DNA from: Cetobacterium somerae ATCC BAA-474
GTDB lineage: Bacteria; Fusobacteriota; Fusobacteriia; Fusobacteriales; Fusobacteriaceae
Direction of reading: 5' to 3'
DNA: 64,000 nucleotides
Assembly: GCF_000479045.1 (NCBI RefSeq)
Contig: NZ_KI518105.1
Location: 1 to 64,000 of the forward strand
The translations under genes were made by a program, and so were the position numbers. This document shows, one piece after another, positions 54,221 to 62,784 of this stretch. How positions within the stretch are numbered: position 1 is the first letter of the stretch; every line of letters begins with the position of its first letter. Below the pieces are notes generated by a model. That model was given only the letters and a program-made list of their open reading frames with translations. It was not told the origin of the DNA and made no database searches.

Positions 54221-55927
54221 TTATTGTAAGATGCCTAAGTGTAGATTGTAATAAAACCCTTTATTAGTAATTAATTCATCATGAGTTCCTGCTTCAACAA
54301 TACCATCATCTGTTAAAACGACTATAGTATCAGCATTTTTAACAGTGGATAATCTGTGAGCAACAACTATAGTTGTACGGTTCTTAGAAAGTTCATCTAA
54401 AGATTCTTGAATAAGTTGTTCAGTTATATTGTCTAAAGCAGATGTAGCTTCGTCTAGTATTAAAATTGGTGGATTTTTTAAGAAGATTCTTCCAATAGCA
54501 ATTCTTTGCTTTTGACCACCAGAAAGTTTTACTCCTCTTTCTCCAACTTCAGTATTATAACCATCTGGTAATGTTTCAATGAAGTCATGAATATTAGCTT
54601 TTTTAGCAGCTTCAATAATCTCTTCATCAGTGGCATCGGGCTTTCCAATAGTTAAATTCTCTTTGATACTTCCAGTGAAAAGAAATGGATCTTGTTGAAC
54701 TATTCCAATATTTTTTCTTAATGAATCAATTTTAAAATTATAGATACTTTGTGAATCAATTTTGATATCTCCACTATCTATATCATAGAATCTAGGAATT
54801 AAATTACAAATAGTAGTTTTTCCACCACCAGAAGGTCCTACAAGAGCTAAAGTTTCACCAGCTTTTATGTTAAGGGAAAAATCTTTTAAAATATTTTTTT
54901 TATCATGACTAAAATAGATATTTTCAAATTTAATATTACCTCTAACATCTTTTAACTCTTTAGCACCTGCGGAATCCTTTTCAATATCCTCGTCTAACAT
55001 CTCTTTGAAACGTTTAAATCCACTCATACCATTTTGATACTGCTCAACAAAGCCAACAAGTCTTTTTATAGGTTGACTAAAAATTCTAATATATAAAAGA
55101 TAAGCTAAAAAATCACCAAAATTAATTTTACCTTGATATGTAAAAATAGCTCCAAAAACTAATACAAGATAATCTAACATATCTGTAAGAAAAGTCATTC
55201 CTGAAACATATTCAGCCATAACTTTATATGCACCTTCACGAGCTGTCTTAAACTCCACATTACTTTTTTTAAATTTTTCTAATTCATCATTTTTATTAAC
55301 AAAAGCTTTAGAAACTCTAATTCCACTAATACTATTTTGTAAAGTTGAATTAATAGCTCCAATTTTTTCACGTGTTTGTAAAAACGCATCAGACATTCTT
55401 TGTCTTCTATTAATAGTGAACCAAACTATAAATGGAATAACTGAAAAAACTATAAGTGTTAGTGGGATATTGATATTTAAAAGAAGGAAAAAAGAACCAA
55501 AAATCATGATGACTGATATGAAAAGATCTTCAGGTCCATGGTGAGCAAGTTCAGAAACTTCTTGTAAATCATTTACAATTCGAGACATAATACTTCCAGT
55601 TTGAGTATTATCAAAATATTTAATTGGGAAATTTTGAAGTTTTGTGTAAACATCTTTTCTCATATCTCCTTGCATTCGAACACCTACTACATGTCCCCAA
55701 TAATTCATAAAGTAATTACAAATAAGTTTTATGATATATATCCCAAAAAGTGTAATTGCTAAAATTAAAATGCTTCGATAGTTTTTATTAGGAATATAGT
55801 TATTTACAGCAACTCTACTTAGCATAGGATAGATTAAATCACAAACAGAAACGGTAATAGCCGCAAATAAATCTAGAAAAAATAGTTTTTTATAAGGTTT
55901 ATAATAACTTATAAATTTTTTTATCAT
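54221..55927 (-). CDS. ABC exporter half-transporter (permease-ATPase)
   Basis: This 568-residue exporter has six membrane spans (about 15-310) and an ATPase with Walker A GPSGGGKTT, signature LSGGQKQRIAIGRIFL, Walker B ILILDEATSALD and AHRLST. The substrate is unknown: the fold fits lipid, peptide or drug export. It probably works as a homodimer. GAGGGGGTC lies before the ATG. It is followed by the peptide-binding protein gene, which has an unrelated import role, so the pair is probably cotranscribed for other reasons. Confidence 0.88.
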   Translation of the reverse strand: MIKKFISYYKPYKKLFFLDLFAAITVSVCDLIYPMLSRVAVNNYIPNKNYRSILILAITLFGIYIIKLICNYFMNYWGHVVGVRMQGDMRKDVYTKLQNFPIKYFDNTQTGSIMSRIVNDLQEVSELAHHGPEDLFISVIMIFGSFFLLLNINIPLTLIVFSVIPFIVWFTINRRQRMSDAFLQTREKIGAINSTLQNSISGIRVSKAFVNKNDELEKFKKSNVEFKTAREGAYKVMAEYVSGMTFLTDMLDYLVLVFGAIFTYQGKINFGDFLAYLLYIRIFSQPIKRLVGFVEQYQNGMSGFKRFKEMLDEDIEKDSAGAKELKDVRGNIKFENIYFSHDKKNILKDFSLNIKAGETLALVGPSGGGKTTICNLIPRFYDIDSGDIKIDSQSIYNFKIDSLRKNIGIVQQDPFLFTGSIKENLTIGKPDATDEEIIEAAKKANIHDFIETLPDGYNTEVGERGVKLSGGQKQRIAIGRIFLKNPPILILDEATSALDNITEQLIQESLDELSKNRTTIVVAHRLSTVKNADTIVVLTDDGIVEAGTHDELITNKGFYYNLHLGILQ

Positions 55928-55950
55928 ACATGACCCCCTCGATGAGTTTT

Positions 55951-55979
55951 ATTATAATTTTAAAAGAAAAAAAGTTAAA
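55951..55979 (-). promoter_or_regulatory. Probable promoter of the ABC exporter / SBP operon
   Basis: On the minus strand TTTAAC (55979-55974), 17 bases and TATAAT (55956-55951). The -10 is perfect and the -35 weak. Confidence 0.45.
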
Positions 55980-56087
55980 AGTCAAAGAATATTAAAACTC
56001 ATAGAAAAATAAAATATAAAGAAAGAAAATATCTGAATTAAAAGTACAATATAGTGAATATTAGTTTGTGCTTTAGGAGGATTTTTT

Positions 56088-56966
56088 ATGGATAATATAG
56101 GATTAGTTTTAGAAGGTGGAGGGTTAAGAGGAGCTTATACATCTGGAATTTTAGATTATTTTTTATCTAAACAGTTGCATTTTAAATATACAATTGGAGT
56201 TTCAGCAGGTGCAATTTATTCAGCATCTTATGCTTCGAGACAGAAAAGAAGAAATATTGATATTATTTTAAAATATTTAAATGATGAAAGATATATGGGA
56301 TATAAATATTTAATAAAAAATGGAAGTTATATAAATGTAGATTTTGCATATAGAAAAATGACCTATGAGCTAGCACCTTTTGATTTTGAAACATTTTATA
56401 ATTGTGATTTAGAATTTAAAGTGGGAGCATTTAATTGCATAAAAGGAAGAACAGAATTTTTTTCTAAAAAAGATTTTAAAGGAACAGATGATCTTTTAGA
56501 ATCTCTAATTGCATCAGGAAGTTTACCATTTTTTTCTAAAGAGACAACAATAAATGAGAAGATATATTTAGATGGTGGAATAGCTTCACCAATTCCAATA
56601 GCTCAGTCAATATTAGATGGAAATAGTAAAAATGTTGTTATTTTAACAGAGGATGAAGGATATAAAAAAGAGCCTTTAAAATTACAGCCACTAATAAAAT
56701 TGTATTATAGAAAATATCCTAAAGTAGCAGAAGCATTAATAAAACGTCATTTAGTTTATAATAGAACTTTAAAAGATATACAAGAGCTGGAAAATAAAGG
56801 AGATGTTTTTGTTTTTAGGCCTAGTGAGATAGTGGTCGTAGATAGATTAGAAAGAGATTTAAATAAAATTAAAGCCCTTTATAATTTAGGTTTAAAAGAT
56901 GCAAAAGAAAATTATGAGAGATTATTAAATTGGATGAATAATAAAAATGAAGAGAGCCAAGAGTAG
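56088..56966 (+). CDS. Patatin-like phospholipase
   Basis: The 292-residue protein has the patatin catalytic dyad: oxyanion hole GGGLRGAYTSG at about 10-20, nucleophile in GVSAG (about residue 39) and Asp in DGGIASP (about residue 162). It lacks a signal peptide and C-terminal autotransporter domain, so it is expected in the cytoplasm, unlike the secreted FplA type of Fusobacterium. Likely an acyl hydrolase on lipids. TAGGAGG precedes the ATG. It is followed by a bidirectional terminator. Confidence 0.9.
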   Translation: MDNIGLVLEGGGLRGAYTSGILDYFLSKQLHFKYTIGVSAGAIYSASYASRQKRRNIDIILKYLNDERYMGYKYLIKNGSYINVDFAYRKMTYELAPFDFETFYNCDLEFKVGAFNCIKGRTEFFSKKDFKGTDDLLESLIASGSLPFFSKETTINEKIYLDGGIASPIPIAQSILDGNSKNVVILTEDEGYKKEPLKLQPLIKLYYRKYPKVAEALIKRHLVYNRTLKDIQELENKGDVFVFRPSEIVVVDRLERDLNKIKALYNLGLKDAKENYERLLNWMNNKNEESQE

Positions 56967-56981
56967 GCTCTCTTCATTTTT
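56943..56981. terminator. Bidirectional terminator
   Basis: AAAAATGAAGAGAGCC (56943-56958) and GGCTCTCTTCATTTTT (56966-56981) form a perfect 16-bp stem. The patatin stop codon is within the loop. Confidence 0.9.
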
Positions 56982-56989
56982 AAATATTA

Positions 56990-57427
56990 TTATTGTTTTG
57001 CAGGTGTTGTAGTAGGAGTAGCTTTCATCATCTCATACTGATTCTTCATCATTTCAGTCTGCATTTTAGCTCTAATCTCTCCAATCTCTTTATTAAGTTT
57101 TTCAACTTTATTCCAATCAACTTTGTCATCTAACATTGCTTTTTTTATATCTAGCTGTTTTTGCTCAATATCAATCATATTTTTTTGCATCTCAGGTGTT
57201 GCATACATCATATTACTTTTCATCATTTTTTTGTCACTTTTCCAACCAGGCATCTGTGTCATATTTTGCATCATATTATTGCATGTAGGACAATTATTAT
57301 TTTGAGATTGCATCATAGGCATATCATTCATTGTATTTTGTTGAACATGATCTTGATGATTATCATGTGATGCAGCAAAAGTAAAAGCTGAAATAATAAA
57401 AGAACATACTAAAACATATTTTTTCAT
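56990..57427 (-). CDS. Secreted Met/His-rich protein with DWxKVE helix motif
   Basis: The 145-residue protein has a signal peptide (about 1-19, AFAAS) and a methionine- and histidine-rich mature region (HDNHQDH, MPMMQ, CPTCNNMMQNM), the style of copper- or other soft-metal-binding periplasmic proteins. The helical segment 103-128, VDWNKVEKLNKEIGEIRAKMQTEMM, resembles the Spy/CpxP/heavy-metal-resistance helices and recurs in the protein at 60.4 kb. Other methionine-rich roles are possible. AGGAGG precedes the ATG. It converges on the patatin gene and stands next to an amidohydrolase gene. Confidence 0.7.
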   Translation of the reverse strand: MKKYVLVCSFIISAFTFAASHDNHQDHVQQNTMNDMPMMQSQNNNCPTCNNMMQNMTQMPGWKSDKKMMKSNMMYATPEMQKNMIDIEQKQLDIKKAMLDDKVDWNKVEKLNKEIGEIRAKMQTEMMKNQYEMMKATPTTTPAKQ

Positions 57428-57507
57428 GAAAAAAACCTCCTAAATAATACATAATATAGTTATGTTCTATTATTAAAAATAACTTAAAGACTTCCTTTAA
57501 AATAGAG

Positions 57508-58644
57508 TTAAATTGCGTTATTTTCTTGAAGTAAATTTTTAAAGAATTCAACACCGTGTATTAAAGCTTCATTTTCAAAATCAAATCGATTGTTATGAAG
57601 AGCACAAACATGTCCTTTTTCTTCATCTCTAATACCAACTAATGCCAATAATCCGGGAGTTCCATTTTGCGAATAAAAAGAGAAATCTTCAGATCCACTT
57701 AAAGAGATATCAGTAAAAACTTTTTTATCTTTTAAAGCTTTTAGAGCTTTTTCAAAAAGATTAGAATCGTTAACCACTGGTGGATAAAAAGGTTGAAATT
57801 TCATATCAATTTTTACATCAAAAGCTAGTTCAAACCCTTTATTAATATGCTCCATTCTTTCTTGGATAAAAGGTATTAAAGATATATTTTCAAGCCTAAT
57901 AGTTCCAAGCATATTAACAGTTCCAGGAATAATATTTCTAACTGTACCAGCATGGAAAGCTCCAATTGTAAGTAAAAAATGCTCATAAGATGGTATATTT
58001 CTAGATTTAATTGATTGATAGGCTTCTACTAATTTAGCTCCAATTAGTATTGAATCAATACCTTTATGAGGTTGAGCACCATGACACCCTTTTCCAGTTA
58101 AAACAATATCTAAATTTATATTTTGAAGAGATACAAAACCAGATTTTACAGCGAACTCTCCAACTTTAATCTCAGGATATACATGTAAAGCGTATATAGC
58201 TTCTATATTTTTAGATTTGTAGTACTCATCAGCTACAATAAATCTAGCTCCACCAGCTCCCTCTTCACCAGCTTGAAATATAAAAACTAAAGATTTTTTT
58301 AATTTTGTTCCTTTAGATATTAAAAGTTTAATCTCCTGAATAAAAGTTAAAAGCATGGCTGTATGTCCATCATGCCCACATGCGTGCATCATACCTGGAG
58401 TTTTAGATTTAAAAGGATTAGTGCTTTCTTCAGTTAATGGCAAAGCATCAATATCAGCTCTAAAAGCGATACATTGATCACTTTCACCTGGAATAAAAGC
58501 AACAGTACTTGTTCCAACACAATGATACTCTATCTTTTCTTTATCTAAAACCTCTCTAATATACTCAGCAGTTTTAAATTCGTTTAATGCTATTTCTGGT
58601 ATCGTGTGTAGATAGTTTCGATGAGTATTTAAATTATTTAACAT
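57508..58644 (-). CDS. M20 family amidohydrolase/aminoacylase
   Basis: This zinc-dependent amidohydrolase (378 residues) is of the M20D group, which includes hippurate, N-acyl amino acid and p-aminobenzoyl-glutamate hydrolases. The metal ligands are in MHACGHDGHTAM and FQAGEEGAGGARF, and LSGSEDFSFYS is near the end. No signal peptide. It diverges from an AbgT transporter gene, the pairing seen in p-aminobenzoyl-glutamate use, where AbgAB hydrolyse the substrate imported by AbgT; substrate is inferred only from this. AGGGGAG lies before the ATG. Confidence 0.9.
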   Translation of the reverse strand: MLNNLNTHRNYLHTIPEIALNEFKTAEYIREVLDKEKIEYHCVGTSTVAFIPGESDQCIAFRADIDALPLTEESTNPFKSKTPGMMHACGHDGHTAMLLTFIQEIKLLISKGTKLKKSLVFIFQAGEEGAGGARFIVADEYYKSKNIEAIYALHVYPEIKVGEFAVKSGFVSLQNINLDIVLTGKGCHGAQPHKGIDSILIGAKLVEAYQSIKSRNIPSYEHFLLTIGAFHAGTVRNIIPGTVNMLGTIRLENISLIPFIQERMEHINKGFELAFDVKIDMKFQPFYPPVVNDSNLFEKALKALKDKKVFTDISLSGSEDFSFYSQNGTPGLLALVGIRDEEKGHVCALHNNRFDFENEALIHGVEFFKNLLQENNAI

Positions 58645-58674
58645 ATAATCACTCCCCTAGAATTGTTACTTAAA

Positions 58675-58704
58675 TTAATACCATATTTTTTGTACTTTTG
58701 TCAC
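58675..58704 (-). promoter_or_regulatory. Probable promoter of the M20 gene
   Basis: On the minus strand GTGACA (58704-58699), 18 bases and TATTAA (58680-58675), about 30 bases before the ATG. The plus-strand TATAAT at 58737-58742 may be the -10 for the transporter, but no good -35 is seen. Confidence 0.4.
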
Positions 58705-58803
58705 ATTTATTTTATCAATACTTTAGATACAAATAATATAATTGTGTTATCAGAACTCTTGAGGTACACTTGTCTAAATTAAATGATAGTAGGAGGGGAG
58801 TTA

Positions 58804-60318
58804 ATGGGAAAAGTAAATGAAAGAAAAAAACATGGTATCTTAGATTGGATAGAAAAGGTTGGAAATAAAATTCCACATCCATTTATGCTTTTTTTCTTTT
58901 TAAGTGTTTTTATTATTTTACTATCTTGGGGATTAAATTATTTAGACGTTGGTGTAATAGACCCTGTTAAAAATGAAGTTGTAAAAGTAAAAAATTTACT
59001 TTCTAGTGAGGGTATAAATTTTATGTTACAAAATACAATAAAGAATTTTACAGGATTTTCACCTCTAGGTTTAGTTTTAGTTATGACTTTGGGAATTGGA
59101 TTAGCTGAGCATGTTGGTTTAGTATCAGCTTTTATGAGAAATACTATTCTTAATAGTTCTCCAAAGGTTATTACGTTTATGATTATGTTAATTGGTATTT
59201 GTGGAAATATAGCATCAGATGCAGCTATTGTTGTAGTTCCTGTAATATCAGCTTTTATATTCTGCTCTTTAGGAAAGCATCCTCTAGCTGGAATAGCTGT
59301 AGGTTATGCTGCAACAACAGCTGGTTTTAGTGCAAATCTAATTGTAGCAGGAACAGATGCTCTATTAGCTGGAATTTCAACAGAAGCTATGAAAATTGTA
59401 AATCCAAATATAACTGTTTCAGTTGTGGATAACTGGTATTTTATGGGAGTATCTACATTTTTATTAGCAATAGTAGGAACAGTTGTAACTGAGAAAATTA
59501 TAGAACCTAGATTAGGAAAATATACAGGTAAAAAGATAATTGAAAGAGAGGCAGTTAATCAAGTAGAAAAAAAAGCACTAAAAAAAGCAGGAATCTATGT
59601 GAGTATGTATATTCTGTTTTTAGTAGCAATTGTTTATCCTAAAAATAGTTTTTTAAGAAATCCAACAACAGGTTCTCTTTTAAATTCACCACTATTAAAT
59701 GCAATAATTCCACTATTATTGATACTTTTTCTAATAGCAGGAATAACTTATGGAAAGGGCGTTGGAAAGATAAAAGATATGTCAGATATTCCTAAATACA
59801 TGACTTTAGGAATAAAAGATATGTCTAGTTATATTGTTTTAGTTTTTATGATTGGTCAATTTATAGCATATTTTAACTGGAGTAAACTTGGATTTGTTTT
59901 AGCTGTAGAGGGTGCAGATTTACTAAAAAATCTTAACTTAAGAGGAATACCTTTATTTGTGATGTTTATATTACTTTCGGCATTTATAAATCTTTTTATT
60001 GGAAGTGGATCAGCTAAATGGGCTTTATTAGCTCCAATATTTATACCTATGTTTTATATGTTAGGTTATAATCCTGCTTTAACTCAGATGCTTTATAGAA
60101 TAGGTGACTCTACAACTAATGTAATATCACCTCTATTTCCATATATGCCAATAGTTCTTGGTTTAGCTCAGGAGTATGAAGAGGACTCAGGAGTAGGAAC
60201 TGTGATATCTTTGATGCTTCCATATACTATAGCTATGTTAATAATGTGGATTATTATGGCTATTATTTGGATATACTTGGGGATACCATTAGGACCAGGT
60301 GCTCCAATAGATATTTAA
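58804..60318 (+). CDS. AbgT family transporter
   Basis: This polytopic membrane protein (504 residues, about 11-12 hydrophobic segments) belongs to the AbgT family, known for importing p-aminobenzoyl-glutamate or for exporting sulphonamides. Landmarks are HPFMLFFFLSVFIILLSW, CGNIASDAAIVVVPVISAFIF, AGFSANLIVAGTDALL and GSGSAKWALLAPIFIPMF (all in parts). An in-frame ATG at 58783 is overlapped by AGGAGGGG (58791-58798), the site for ATG 58804. It stands divergent to the M20 hydrolase, which may act on the imported compound. Confidence 0.9.
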   Translation: MGKVNERKKHGILDWIEKVGNKIPHPFMLFFFLSVFIILLSWGLNYLDVGVIDPVKNEVVKVKNLLSSEGINFMLQNTIKNFTGFSPLGLVLVMTLGIGLAEHVGLVSAFMRNTILNSSPKVITFMIMLIGICGNIASDAAIVVVPVISAFIFCSLGKHPLAGIAVGYAATTAGFSANLIVAGTDALLAGISTEAMKIVNPNITVSVVDNWYFMGVSTFLLAIVGTVVTEKIIEPRLGKYTGKKIIEREAVNQVEKKALKKAGIYVSMYILFLVAIVYPKNSFLRNPTTGSLLNSPLLNAIIPLLLILFLIAGITYGKGVGKIKDMSDIPKYMTLGIKDMSSYIVLVFMIGQFIAYFNWSKLGFVLAVEGADLLKNLNLRGIPLFVMFILLSAFINLFIGSGSAKWALLAPIFIPMFYMLGYNPALTQMLYRIGDSTTNVISPLFPYMPIVLGLAQEYEEDSGVGTVISLMLPYTIAMLIMWIIMAIIWIYLGIPLGPGAPIDI

Positions 60319-60365
60319 ATAAATTTGTAAAAATTATATTAATTTCAAAGAATTTAACTTCTCTT

Positions 60366-60394
60366 TTGGTAGTATATAACAAAGATTATATAAA
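60366..60394 (+). promoter_or_regulatory. Probable promoter of the DWxKVE-repeat protein gene
   Basis: TTGGTA (60366-60371), 17 bases and TATAAA (60389-60394), 20 bases before the ATG at 60414. Confidence 0.45.
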
Positions 60395-60413
60395 ATTAAA
60401 AGGAGATAAAAAG

Positions 60414-61055
60414 ATGAAAATTATTTTAATTGTCTTATCTATGATGTTATCAATTACATCTTTTTCTGCAGAGGAAACAAATAATTTAAATACGAATGCT
60501 CCAACAATTGAAAATGTATCAGTATCTAATATGGCCAACGAACAGTTTATTCAAAATGTTATGGGAAATCTAGGAGATGACTCGGAGAATATGGAGAAAA
60601 TGAATGAGATTGGTGAATTAGTGGATGCTGAAGTTCAAAAGGAAAAACCAGACTGGACTAAAGTTGAAGATTTGTATAATGAATTATCAATGTATACGAA
60701 TAAAATGGCAGTAAATATGATGAGAACCCTAAAAGAGGGTGGACTTGATAAAAGTGAACCAAATTTTGAAGAGGAAATAAATAACGAATTAATGTCAGAT
60801 ATGGTTTTAGATGATGATGTATCATCAAATTCTATGGATGAAAAAGAGGTTATGAAAGCCATAAAAAAAGGGATGTCAGATAGAGAGCTTGAAAGAATGG
60901 AATACTTGAGTTCTAAAATAGCAAAAGAGATAGAGAGACCAAAACCAGATTGGGATCAGGTAGAAAAAGATTATAATGAGTTATCTAAATATACAAATAA
61001 AGTGACGGTTATAATAATGAAAGTAGAAAAAGATAAAAATGGAGCTCAGAAGTAG
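60414..61055 (+). CDS. Secreted helical protein with two DWxxVE repeats
   Basis: The 213-residue protein has a signal peptide (1-19, SFSAE). Its mature part contains two copies of a 41-residue unit: 63-103 with PDWTKVEDLYNELSMYTNK and 162-203 with PDWDQVEKDYNELSKYTNK. The same DWxKVE...NEI segment occurs in the Met-rich protein at 57 kb. Between repeats lies an acidic stretch. The helices resemble periplasmic Spy/CpxP-type stress proteins, but I cannot identify the family. A longer reading begins inside the AbgT gene; AGGAGA at 60401-60406 fixes ATG 60414. Confidence 0.75.
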   Translation: MKIILIVLSMMLSITSFSAEETNNLNTNAPTIENVSVSNMANEQFIQNVMGNLGDDSENMEKMNEIGELVDAEVQKEKPDWTKVEDLYNELSMYTNKMAVNMMRTLKEGGLDKSEPNFEEEINNELMSDMVLDDDVSSNSMDEKEVMKAIKKGMSDRELERMEYLSSKIAKEIERPKPDWDQVEKDYNELSKYTNKVTVIIMKVEKDKNGAQK

Positions 61056-61067
61056 CTCCATTTTTTT
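61035..61067. terminator. Bidirectional terminator
   Basis: AAAAATGGAGCT (61035-61046) and AGCTCCATTTTT (61054-61065) form a 12-bp stem with a seven-base loop and T-runs on both strands; it lies between the repeat protein gene and the convergent ZIP gene. Confidence 0.9.
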
Positions 61068-61080
61068 ATTATTAAACTAT

Positions 61081-61899
61081 TTAACCTAATGCCACATCTA
61101 AAAACATCATTATAGCAAAACCAAACATAACTCCGATAGTTCCTGAATCATCATGACGAATCTCTTTAGCAGTTGGAATAAGTTCTTCTGCTACAACGTA
61201 TATCATAGCACCAGCAGCAAAAGCAAGCGCATAAGGAAGTAAAAAAGTCATTTTAATAACAAAAATAGCACCGATAACACCAGCTATTGGTTCAACAATA
61301 CCAGAAGCCTGTCCATAGAAGAAGGCTTTTCTTCTACTCATTCCATCTCTTCTTAAAGGAATAGAAACAGCGGCTCCTTCTGGAAAGTTTTGAAGACCTA
61401 TACCAATAGCTAAAGCTATTGCAGAAACCAGTGTAGATGAAGATTCCGGTCCAGTTACAGCTAAAGCACCAAAAGCGACACCAACAGCTAATCCTTCAGG
61501 AATATTGTGAAGAGTTATAGCTAAAACTAAAAGAATACTTCTTCTCCATTTTGTAGAAATTCCTTCTGCATTTGATATAGGTTGATTTTGATGAAGATGA
61601 GGTAAAAATTTATCAATAGACCAAAGAAAAATACCACCAAAAAGAAAACCTATAACAGCTGGTTTCCATCCAGGTAAACCTATATTTTCTGCTAATTCAA
61701 TGGCAGGATTCAATAGTGACCAAAAAGAAGCTGCAATCATAACACCAGAAGCGAATCCGAGCATTCCATTTAATACTTTTTGATTTATAGTCTTAAAGAA
61801 AAATACCATAGCAGCTCCAAGCATTGTTACAAAATATGTAAATAAAGTGGCCAAAAGAGCCTGTAAAACAGGATCTAAATTTTTTAAAAAATCATACAT
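61081..61899 (-). CDS. ZIP family metal transporter (ZupT/GufA-like)
   Basis: This divalent-metal importer, 272 residues and about eight membrane spans, has the ZIP metal-binding motifs [15 protein letters not shown] in one span and [18 protein letters not shown] in another, the binuclear metal site. HLHQNQP in the loop between spans is a histidine-rich metal-sensing element. Zinc is the usual substrate, but ZupT-like proteins also take iron, manganese or cobalt. AGGAGG is upstream of the ATG. It diverges from a DUF305 gene. Confidence 0.92.
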   Translation of the reverse strand: MYDFLKNLDPVLQALLATLFTYFVTMLGAAMVFFFKTINQKVLNGMLGFASGVMIAASFWSLLNPAIELAENIGLPGWKPAVIGFLFGGIFLWSIDKFLPHLHQNQPISNAEGISTKWRRSILLVLAITLHNIPEGLAVGVAFGALAVTGPESSSTLVSAIALAIGIGLQNFPEGAAVSIPLRRDGMSRRKAFFYGQASGIVEPIAGVIGAIFVIKMTFLLPYALAFAAGAMIYVVAEELIPTAKEIRHDDSGTIGVMFGFAIMMFLDVALG

Positions 61900-62039
61900 A
61901 AAAAATCCTCCTCAGTTGTTTAATGTAGTACTTAACTTACTTTTACAAGTTTATTATAAAAATCCTTTAAAATTAAAAAGGAATTACCTAGGTTTCATTT
62001 AATAATAAATCACAGACTTTAATACAAGGAGGTTTGAAA

Positions 62040-62762
62040 ATGGATTTTAAAAATATAAATATAATGGTAGGAATTGCAGCTTTGTTTTCAACAGTTTCTT
62101 TAAATTCGTACAGTAATGACTTAAATGACAGCCATCTACAAAAGATGTTAAACTATGAGATAAAATCAGATAGTAAAATATATACAGTACTTACACCTTT
62201 AAAGGATGTTATTCCACAAAACTTAAAAGGGTTTAAGGAGTATGATGAATATGCTCATAGCCTCATGATGTCAAATAGTTCACAACTGTTTTTAACAAAA
62301 GACGTTGGAAATAATTTTGTAATATATATGATACCTCATCATGAAGCTGCAATAATATCAAGTATAGGTGTTTTGAAGTATACTCAAAATACAGAAGTTA
62401 AAAATTTAGCTGATAGAATAGTTCGTGCTCAAGAAAAAGAGGTTGAGTTTATGCAAAAACTATTAGAATCAGGAGAGTTAAGAGGAAATGATAATGAAAA
62501 GTTTCTTCCTAAAATGAAGAAGATAATGATTAAAATGATGAAAAGTATGAAATCTTATGATGGACAAGCAAATAATGCTGAAGAGATAACAAAAAGCTAT
62601 TTACAAAATATGATTATTCATCATGAAGGAGCTGTAAGTATGGCTAAAGAGTATTTGAAGTTTGGAAAAAATAAAGAACTGATAAAAATGTCCAATGGAA
62701 TTATTTTGAGCCAAGATGAAGAGATAAAAGAGATGAAACAGATATTAAAAAAGGCAAATTAA
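62040..62762 (+). CDS. DUF305 secreted protein
   Basis: The 240-residue protein has a signal-like N-terminus (to about residue 25) and two DUF305 ferritin-like halves: IYMIPHHEAAIISS with H100-H101 and MIIHHEGAVSMAKEYL with H194-H195. The HHxxA motifs and methionine-rich helices (MKKIMIKMMKSM) are associated with copper-rich contexts in many bacteria, though the biochemistry is unsettled. TTG at 62034 is in frame, but AAGGAGG at 62026-62032 favours ATG 62040. It diverges from the ZIP transporter gene. Confidence 0.85.
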   Translation: MDFKNINIMVGIAALFSTVSLNSYSNDLNDSHLQKMLNYEIKSDSKIYTVLTPLKDVIPQNLKGFKEYDEYAHSLMMSNSSQLFLTKDVGNNFVIYMIPHHEAAIISSIGVLKYTQNTEVKNLADRIVRAQEKEVEFMQKLLESGELRGNDNEKFLPKMKKIMIKMMKSMKSYDGQANNAEEITKSYLQNMIIHHEGAVSMAKEYLKFGKNKELIKMSNGIILSQDEEIKEMKQILKKAN

Positions 62763-62779
62763 ACATTTGCCTTTTTTTT
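62747..62779. terminator. Bidirectional terminator between DUF305 gene and hcp
   Basis: AAAAAAGGCAAAT (62747-62759) and ATTTGCCTTTTTT (62765-62777) pair over 13 bp with a five-base loop. Confidence 0.9.
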
Positions 62780-62784
62780 AATTA

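Noticed and set aside
55942-56002. Inverted repeat ATGAGTTTTA / TAAAACTCAT
   Set aside because: The 10-base arms are perfect but 41 bases apart and AT-rich; one arm is next to the ABC exporter -10, yet the spacing suits neither an operator nor a hairpin well.
61986-61993. ACCTAGGT as a MntR/DtxR-type operator between zip and DUF305 genes
   Set aside because: Symmetry stops after eight bases and the flanks do not match known boxes, so it is not distinguishable from chance.
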